DNA of 64,000 nt from Mytilus galloprovincialis. Lineage: Eukaryota; Mollusca; Bivalvia; Mytilida; Mytilidae. Below, piece by piece: positions 57,001-64,000 of this stretch. Each line of letters begins with the position of its first letter. The first letter of the stretch is position 1. The DNA lies in the NCBI RefSeq assembly GCF_965363235.1, contig NC_134849.1:58113122-58177121 (forward strand). The letters are read 5' to 3'. The notes beneath the pieces are model-generated. The model did not search any database. It was not told where the DNA came from and saw only the letters and a list, made by a program, of their open reading frames with translations. The translations under genes were made by a program, and so were the position numbers.

Positions 57001-60000
57001 TTAAGGTAACATGTTTTCTTTTTTGCAATCTGGGGTATACTCTGGAAGCTCTTCCTTGTCTATCTGTTTTTCGTAGCTACCATTTTCTTTGTTTTTCTTT
57101 TCTTTTTTCTTTTCTTTGTTCTTCTTCTGAATAGAGATAAAGTTGGATTATACTGTCAAGTTTCTTGTAGGACAGTGACGTGTGCAAGAAGTGATGTAGT
57201 TTATATAAAAATCTTTCAGTATTGAGATTGATTTAGTGGCCTCATAAAAGGTTACAGATGTTAATTTTTGTCAATAAGTTGCTGTATGGATTTAAACGAA
57301 GGGAATTAATTATTATTTTGATACTAGAACATTACATGCGTTATTGAAATTATGTTCCTAAAACGGTATTTTTATATAAATTTTTTTTATATCGTTTATA
57401 TGAATTTCTACAGAAATTTATATCTTAAATTAGATATGAACAAAAAGCATTAGCAGCTTTGGTACACGCAAATCATATACATGTACATCGTGTATGCATT
57501 TTTTTGAAATGGTGTTATAAAGTTGAAGTATAAAAGTGTAATATATATCCGATGAACTAGTCGAAACGCTCACTTTCAATGTTAAAATAATAATAATAAA
57601 AAAAAAATACCAAATAAATTCAAATTAAAGTCTCTGAAAAAAAAATCGATAAAGGATTATCATTTTTAAGATTAACATAGAAGCATAGGTTGTTTTGTTC
57701 TGTTTGAAAAATTTCCTTCTCATTATTAGAAAAAAAGACAATTCGTTGAGCCATACGCGACTAGACTACCATTTCAGAAATACGAACATAATGCTGTTAA
57801 CTCAAACTGAAGCTGTACTTCTGTAATGGTTAGCTTAATAGAATCGAGAACTTCTATAAAAAATGTGAGTTCTTCTATGGGACATTGGGTTTTTCAAATG
57901 GAACGTGTTTAAGGTGATAAATGACTTTAACATATATGCAGTCGATTTTCAAAATAATATACATACTTCAAGTTTGCAAGCAGCCCATGGCGATACGCAA
58001 CAGTAGACAGATGATGCAATGGATACTATGAATTCCAAAAGACCAAACACGCCTAAGGCAGCTGTCAACCCCACGTGGCTGTCTCGCTGAAAAAAAAACA
58101 ATTTTAACAATATATTATGAATTGCAGATCGATTGAATAAGCTGTAATTTGGATGAAAAGTTAATCCCTGGCTCTCAAGTTTGTGGGTTTGAGTGTTCTT
58201 GATGAAGGTAAATCAAAAAAGGTGCTTTGGACGAAAGCAAAATCGTTGTAATCTTTTCTTATTTACAGTTTGTTCCAGGTAAATTATTGAATTCTTTATC
58301 TATCTTACAGCCCTATTGAGCTGTTTTGTGACAGTCAGTTTTTAGCCTCGGATTAGTTTGAAACCAGGATTAGTTGTCTCTTAATCGATTTATGACTTTT
58401 GAACAGCAGTATACTATTGTTTGCTTTATTTTTTCGATGGTAGAAATCGGAGTGCCAAAAAGAACAATCGATATTTGGTAGGAAAACTAGTAAATCAAGA
58501 TCGGAGTCGATAGCATCTACCATTTGCGGGATTCGAACTCAAAACCCCAGTGTTCACAGTCTAGTAATACAGTAGTTAGACTTCACATCGTTGTCAATAT
58601 AATGGAATATCATGAGTCTGTCATACAAGTGAGAGGTTTAGCTAGCTATAAAACCAGGTTTAGTTCACCATTTTCTACATATGATAATGCCTGTACAAAG
58701 TCAGTTTACTTTTGATAAACTCAGCCCTCCAAACAAATGATGAATATCATGGAATAGAAATCAAATGTAGTTTTATAGATAAAATGACAGACATTGCGTC
58801 AATACTTTCCATGAGATATATTCTAAACTTTTAAAAAAAATGACTTACGAGCACATCGGAGTCGATAGCATCTACCATTTGCGGGATTCGAACTCAAACC
58901 CCCAGTGTTCACAGTCTAGTAATACAGTAGTTAGACTTCACATCGTTGTCAATATAATGGAATATCATGAGTCTGTCATACAAGTGAGAGGTTTAGCTAG
59001 CTATAAAACCAGGTTTAGTTCACCATTTTCTACATATAATAATGCCTGTACAAAGTCAGTTTACTTTTGATAAACTCAGCCCTCCAGACAAATGATGAAT
59101 ATCATGGAATAGAAATCAAATGTAGTTTTATAGATAAAATGACAGACATTGCGTCAATACTTTCCCTGAGATATATTCTAAACTTTTAAAAAAAATGACT
59201 TACGAGCACATGGGTGGCGACGGCGGCTCCTATAATGATTGGTACAAACAATGATGCTGAGATGATGCTAAATACCATAAAAACCACTTTCTACAAAAAT
59301 AAACTAAAATAATTTAATTTTGGATGTAACGCGTCTTCTGATTGGCTGACGTTATTTTATGAGCCCATAGACATAATTTAGTCATGTGACCGTGACGTCA
59401 TCAACGTTTTTTAATGGTTTTCTACGGTTTAAAATGGAATTTAGAATTAAATTATAAGAATTGACTGTAATATTTTTTCTGTCTATTCGAAATAACATTA
59501 AAAATGTGGTGCACACTGTTAAATAACCCGCTACGCGCGTTATTCAGTGTGCACCAAATTTTTAATGTTATTTCGAATAGACAGAAAAAATATTACAGTC
59601 ATTCCTTAATTATAAACACATTGCCTTGCTCTTTTGAAGCTTATGCAATTCCCTTAGTTTTTGTTTGTGTATTATTATTGGCTATTCTGAATCAAATTAC
59701 GAAATTTGAACAAATGTAAATTACTGTCGACTTAATTTGTAGGATCAATTTTGGATTAATTCGCTAAAATCAAACACTTATTACATGAACAATAGTCATG
59801 GCACCGTAATAGATTGTTATCGCGACGTATTGACACCATCATATTAATATAAGTTATATGGTTCGCTACTGACCCCTACGGATCCATAGAGGGTTAGTAA
59901 AATCCATAGGGGGTCACCACGTGACGGCGTTTAACCAATCATAAGGTGATAATTCATCTGTGGTCCGATAAGTGTACTTATAATGCTCTCGTTCTATTTG

Positions 60001-62306
60001 AGCAGTCAAAATGTATTGACTGTATATTTCTATGTCATATAAAGTCACTAACCCGATATCACTTTGTCTCATGAATATTTAAATATTTGTTGCCGAAAAA
60101 AATATTGATTCAACAGGTAAATGTACATTTCATTGTGTTGTATATTTCTCTGCGAGCATGATATAAGGCCTTTTTAAAGGAGATTTCCCCTAATATTTGA
60201 ATCAAATTAATAATCTTAACGCATTAAAACAACATTTAACAATGTTTTTTTTAGATTGCAGTATAAAGACAATAATAGTGCATTGACGGCCCGAAACGGG
60301 GAAATAGCTCGGCACAGCCTCGCATTTCTCCGTTTCTAAGCCTCATCCTTATATCGTTGATATGTCAAGTCAATGCACTATTATTGTCTATATAGCATTA
60401 CTAGACAATAAGAAATATCGTTTTTTTTTTTTATTTAAGTATCAGTTAAAACATTTCTTTTAGTAAACGAAGAGATATTTGGATGAACATATCGGGTTCG
60501 TGTTGTTTATTCTTTAGCTTTCCATGTTGTGTCATGTGTTCTGTTTTTTGTTTGTCTTTTTCATTTTTAGCCATGGCGTTGTCAGTTTGTTTTAGATTTA
60601 TGAGTTTGACTGTCCCTTTGGTATCTTTCGTCCCTCTTTTATCCCAAAACATTTGTACGCAAAACGTTTGTTGCAGAAATATATATCTTCAGATCTACAA
60701 AATAAGGATTCAAGATTTGACAACAGCATATAATCATGATAATGATGATTAAAACCTTACCGTTTTTATCAAATTGTATTCATTATTCCTTGCCATACAA
60801 ACTGGAACTGCTCCTGTGACAAGGACCTTTGAAAATACAGAATGTAGAATTAAAAAAAAAACTACTTACATAAAAAAGATCGCAAATGTTAAAAAGTTGG
60901 ATTTATCAAAAATGCTTACTTAAATTTCGCGGTTTCTGCCAATGTTATATACACGTATCTTTGCATAAAATGACAATCAGCAAATAAGAACATATGTGTT
61001 ATCTGTTTTTTCCTTTTCATCTTGTTTTGTTCATTCAAATATTATCATCATTATTCTTTAAATTTAAATAAGTATGAAGTAGTTTATTTTTTTAAAAACT
61101 TTTCTCAATATAATTACTTTTCATTCATATGCTCGTTTATTTAAGCAAAGTTCTTAAAACATTTGATATGCTACTTACCCAGAGGGCACAAACAACGGCA
61201 CTAACATCTAGTCCAAGAACAACATAGTTTACGTCAAAGGAAGTCCCATTTGAGATTTCTAGATTCGGAAAATAAAAAAAAAATCCATTTTAATGCTGTA
61301 TCAAATAAATCTATTGCAAATTGTAACAACGTCAATTTAATAAATGTAGTAAATAGTAGTAAGTTGTATCCTAATGCAACATTTATAAGAATAAGAGAAA
61401 AACAACAAAAACAATGCATGAAGAATAACGGTTAAGGAGGCTCGCGGGTACAAAATTGCAGCAAAAAAATAAATTCATTATTTTTTTTTCATTACAAATT
61501 TTATTTATTACACTATCAGTTATTACCTTATGATATGGTACAAAACTCACCCACACAAATTGATTCAGTTTGACCACAGATGACTTATAAAATGTTAACA
61601 TCATTGAACAAGCTCCAAATTATCTCCCTTTGGTGCAAAAATGCCATTTTTTGGCTTTAAATGGAAATATCTTTTTTAACTCATCGGTGACCTATATTTT
61701 TCATTATTGTTTTCAAATAAACTGTACATAAACTTATTAATTGTAAAATTTTAGAGATTTCTGTAATTAAGTTCTTATTTTATTTCGATATCACCTCTAT
61801 TTCTCCTATTAGGTCAACAGAAAAAAGGACATTAACAAAAAATGTAGGCTTCTTTCGGCAGATTGTGAGCTTGAATGAACGATGACCCCATCTTATTTCA
61901 TTTTTTTTATCAAGTATATAATAAAGTTCAATTATAGAAAAATATAGCCAAATCCTAAATTAAAAAAAAAAGATTTATACCCGTGAGCCCCTTAACATAA
62001 AACTTATGAGTTATTACCAAAACAAAAATTCTACCATTGATTTATTTACACTTATACCATTGATAATAAGGTTATTTACATAAATTCGTATATATAATAA
62101 GATGGACAGGAACATAAATATATCGTACTTTCTGCTTCATATCTTTGAACTGACTTGTCTAAGCTTTTTTTGTCTATTCCAATTGCAACGGACCCCACAA
62201 TCATGCATCCAAGGCCTAAGAGCACCTGGATTGATCCAAATCCTTTGAAACTGGATCCCAGTCTCTCCTTCGCAGTACTGCTCTTTGGCTTGATTAAGTA
62301 CTTCAT
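57001..62306 (-). CDS. MS4A/CD20-like four-pass membrane protein (6 exons, 218 aa)
   Basis: Minus-strand exons are 62306-62129, 61258-61179, 60826-60761, 59290-59204, 58086-57967 and 57126-57001 (657 nt, 218 codons plus stop). All introns are GT-AG and phases close. Predicted membrane segments: TM1 22-44 (GFGSIQVLLGLGCMIVG), TM2 70-96, TM3 110-133, TM4 143-168 ending in VYCCV. The loop between TM1 and TM2 has an NGT glycosylation site (63-65); the cytosolic tail 178-218 is Lys/Glu-rich. Four helices, the 'GSIQxxLG' TM1 motif, exon borders at membrane segments and length near the usual 200-250 aa fit the MS4A family (CD20-like; channel or receptor-associated functions in vertebrates). Which member is unclear, since invertebrate MS4A-like genes are lineage-expanded. 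An acceptor-like 'ggtcttag' precedes the ATG by 3 nt. One acceptor (exon 3) is AAG instead of CAG or TAG. Confidence 0.85.
57127..57966 (-). other. MS4A-like intron 5
   Basis: Donor 'CTTGAA|gtatgt', acceptor 'ttatctctattcag'. AT-rich with no recognisable element. Confidence 0.6.
58325..58600 (-). mobile_element. Diverged tRNA-derived SINE
   Basis: From 'ttttgtgacagtcagttttt' through 'ggtaggaaaactag' and 'agatcggagtcgatag' to 'gggattcgaactcaaaaccc' it follows the order of the SINE at 10850-11090. The tRNA-like head is partial. Its right part is contained in the 355-bp duplication. Confidence 0.5.
58501..59210. repeat. 355-bp tandem duplication in MS4A-like intron 4
   Basis: Unit 1 (58501-58855) and unit 2 (58856-59210) differ at about four positions. 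The unit includes the last 7 bp of MS4A-like exon 4, its donor and 300-plus bp of intron, so an extra copy of the donor sequence lies at about 58848. Confidence 0.9.
59325..59740. mobile_element. Repeat with a long fold-back (59461-59603)
   Basis: Arms 'gactgtaatattttttctgt' and 'acagaaaaaatattacagtc' extend inward through 'gaaataacattaaaaatgtg' and 'gtgcac' to a centre near 'ctacgcgcg'. They are near-perfect over about 65 bp each. The flanking 'ggatgtaacgcgtcttctga' is part of the same repeat from memory. In MS4A-like intron 3. Confidence 0.65.
60264..60393. mobile_element. Short inverted-repeat element
   Basis: 'gacaataatagtgcattgac' at the left and 'gtcaatgcactattattgtc' at the right. The interior has 'gaaacggggaaatagc' and 'catttctccgtttc', partly inverted. 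In MS4A-like intron 3. Confidence 0.65.
60500..60645 (+). repeat. Retroelement 3' tail copy
   Basis: Well-preserved end of the tail: 'gccatggcgttgtcagtttg', 'atgagtttgactgtcccttt', 'tctttcgtccctctttt'. Antisense to the MS4A-like gene, intron 3. Confidence 0.75.
61436..61991. mobile_element. TTAA-flanked MITE, family 3
   Basis: Flanked by TTAA at 61432-61435 and 61992-61995. Ends GGAGGCTCGCGGGTA and, inverted, 'tacccgtgagcccc'. About 556 bp in MS4A-like intron 1. Small ORFs inside have no support. Confidence 0.7.
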
Positions 62307-63654
62307 CTTCTAAGACCTATGATTATGATAAGTAAATGGAGAGAGTTTAACAACGTCGAAATAGTTTTATAGTTACATTTTATTGCTGTTAATGATCTTA
62401 AAGCACATTTATAATCTTTTTATATATAAAATCTGAAGAAAAAGATCTCCGTTGTATATACTTGCAAATACCGAAGATTCCACTATTCTTAATGGTTGTA
62501 AAACATATATTTTATGAGATATAAAAGTATATTTCTGAAAGCATTATATATACCTGCAATAATTCCGAAAATCGGAATTGAGCATGTTTTGTACATAAGT
62601 GCATTGATCTCATCATAAAATGCACGATATCATTTCTGAAGATGATTTTAAGAAGAAGGTTTTAGAATTAAAGTGCCAATTAGGAAGCAGCCAAACAAAA
62701 TAAACTATACAGTCAAACAATACGGGTTTGATGATAAATATGACAATCATAATCCGTTAATTCTTTCATTTTTTTTTGTATATATTTATTTAATATATAT
62801 TTATTATTATTTTGTTCTGATAATTTTATAATGTTTTAAGCATAAGAAAATTCCTTCATATTCGATTTATAAAAAATTCAGAACTTCCTATTATAAAATA
62901 AATAGAAAACTTGCCTGATCTTATCCTAAGATTTAACTACTGGTCTCAACGTGCAATGCAGCATGTGATTTTCAAACCTAAACATATTCATAATGTGTTT
63001 CCTTTTTATACCGCTGAATCAAATTTCAATAAATAAACGTGACCATGTCATGCATAACCAAAGTTATATAACGTTAAATTATACATTTACGTAAGGAATT
63101 CATATTGCTCTTGACCTTTCGTCGTTCACTTTATTGTAGCTTGTGACATTTTTAAAAAGGTTCTTATCAAGTTGTTATGAAGTATCATTTTGTATTTTAA
63201 TGAAACTTAGTGAATTTTGAAAATATATTAAGAACATTTAAAATCTCACAAAAGATAGTGGATTAATCGTCTATATCATTCGCAAATGCAACGCTCGAAT
63301 CTACTATGCATACACAATATCCATGTTAAAGCATAAACTATTATTTAATTTATACATTAGATTGCCAAAATTTTCAATAAAAAAGAAATACTAAATCTTT
63401 TAAGTCTAGCTTTACATTATTATTAAACCAATTGATATTAATCAAAATGGGATCTTAGATGTAATCATTTAGTTGCAACTGTACATTTGTAGCCTGTATA
63501 GACAAGTCTGTCAAAGCCATAAGAAAAGATCTGTAGATAATTATATGAATTGTTCTATAAATAATATTTTTACAAAACAAAGTGTGAAATACACAACTTT
63601 CATTAAAAATCCTACAAGTTTTATCGTTAAGGGAAAATCACAACGTTTGCCACT
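62307..63654. other. Upstream of the MS4A-like gene
   Basis: AT-rich, with no repeat ends recognised. It may contain the promoter and a non-coding first exon of the MS4A-like gene. A 'ttataccgctg' stretch near 63007 is a weak TATA-like candidate only. Confidence 0.35.
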
Positions 63655-63870
63655 TTCGGAGCAGGATCTGCTTACAACTCTGAAACATTTAAAATCGTCC
63701 ATGGTTTTTGGTGGAGTGTGTGTTTCTCAGTCTCTAGTTTTCTATGTTGTGTTCTGGGAACGGCTGTTTGTCTTTTTGTCCTATTTTGTTTTTATGTCAA
63801 GGCATTGCCATCTTATTTCCTGTTATGCGTTGGAATATCCGTTTGTTAACTTTAACCTTCATTACTAGTA
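63655..63870 (+). repeat. Retroelement 3' tail copy at right edge
   Basis: 'ggagcaggatctgcttac', 'ggtttttggtggagtgtgtg', 'tctctagttttctatgttgt'. The open frame of 131 codons across it is a by-product of the tail. Confidence 0.65.
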
Positions 63871-64000
63871 TCATACTTCCACATGACATGTTTTTAGATT
63901 TATTGCATTTTGTAGACTTTAAATCCAATTTATGAAATCTCTATTCATTAATACGGGGTAGAAATGTACTATGATCATTGAAATTTGAGACGTTTTAGCA
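63871..64000. other. Right edge
   Basis: Contains 'tttgtagactttaaatcc' and 'tacggggtagaaatgta'. Nothing assignable. Confidence 0.3.

Noticed and set aside
58524-59070. Two nearly identical plus-strand frames, suggesting a duplicated small gene
   Set aside because: They are the two units of the 355-bp intronic duplication and derive from SINE and dispersed-repeat sequence.
63473-63868. 131-codon plus-strand frame
   Set aside because: Its second half is the common retroelement 3' tail, and no start context or domain supports a gene.

Overview
The window is AT-rich, intron-rich metazoan DNA. It is most likely from a marine mussel (Mytilus or a close bivalve). The basis is small exons with GT-AG introns, 3' ends of dispersed repeats that I recognise from memory as typical of mussel DNA, and very dense short inverted-repeat (MITE-like) elements. 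No bacterial operon, CRISPR array, rRNA or confident tRNA gene is visible.

Three host genes can be reconstructed with every splice phase agreeing. (1) Minus strand, 6783-12191: a four-exon, 466-aa orthologue of MRNIP, the MRE11-RAD50-NBS1 interacting protein. It has a Cys4 zinc ribbon at the N-terminus and an acidic C-terminus. (2) Plus strand, 20083-33408: an eleven-exon, 873-aa protein with a 440-residue acidic, disordered N-terminal region, one PDZ domain and two PH domains (PDZPH1-like, a probable membrane-associated scaffold). (3) Minus strand, 57001-62306: a six-exon, 218-aa four-pass membrane protein of MS4A/CD20-like type. MRNIP and the PDZ-PH gene point away from each other. A CpG-richer stretch at about 15.72-16.30 kb between them may be a shared promoter; it also holds a 65-codon ORF with one membrane segment.

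Layout: 0-6.7 kb is repeats (retroelement tails, a MITE inserted in one of them, the 'gcccc' element, a ~150-bp tandem array). 6.8-12.2 kb is MRNIP. 12.3-20 kb is intergenic, with a three-level nested insertion at 15.2 kb and a ~162-bp tandem array at 17.7-19.2 kb. 20-33.4 kb is the PDZ-PH gene. 33.4-34.75 kb is a 105-bp tandem array that starts at the PDZ-PH stop codon. 39.3-54 kb is a block present as three diverged tandem copies, in which several insertions have their empty sites preserved in a sister copy. 57-62.3 kb is the MS4A-like gene. The rest is repeat-rich intergenic DNA.

The genes do not form a pathway. The window's value lies in its repeat biology: a set of TTAA-flanked MITE families, hammerhead-like motifs in a dispersed element, fold-back elements, a minisatellite grown out of a stop codon, and a 355-bp tandem duplication that copied a splice donor. 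All coordinates, exon joins and repeat boundaries were read by eye; family names come from memory, not from a search.
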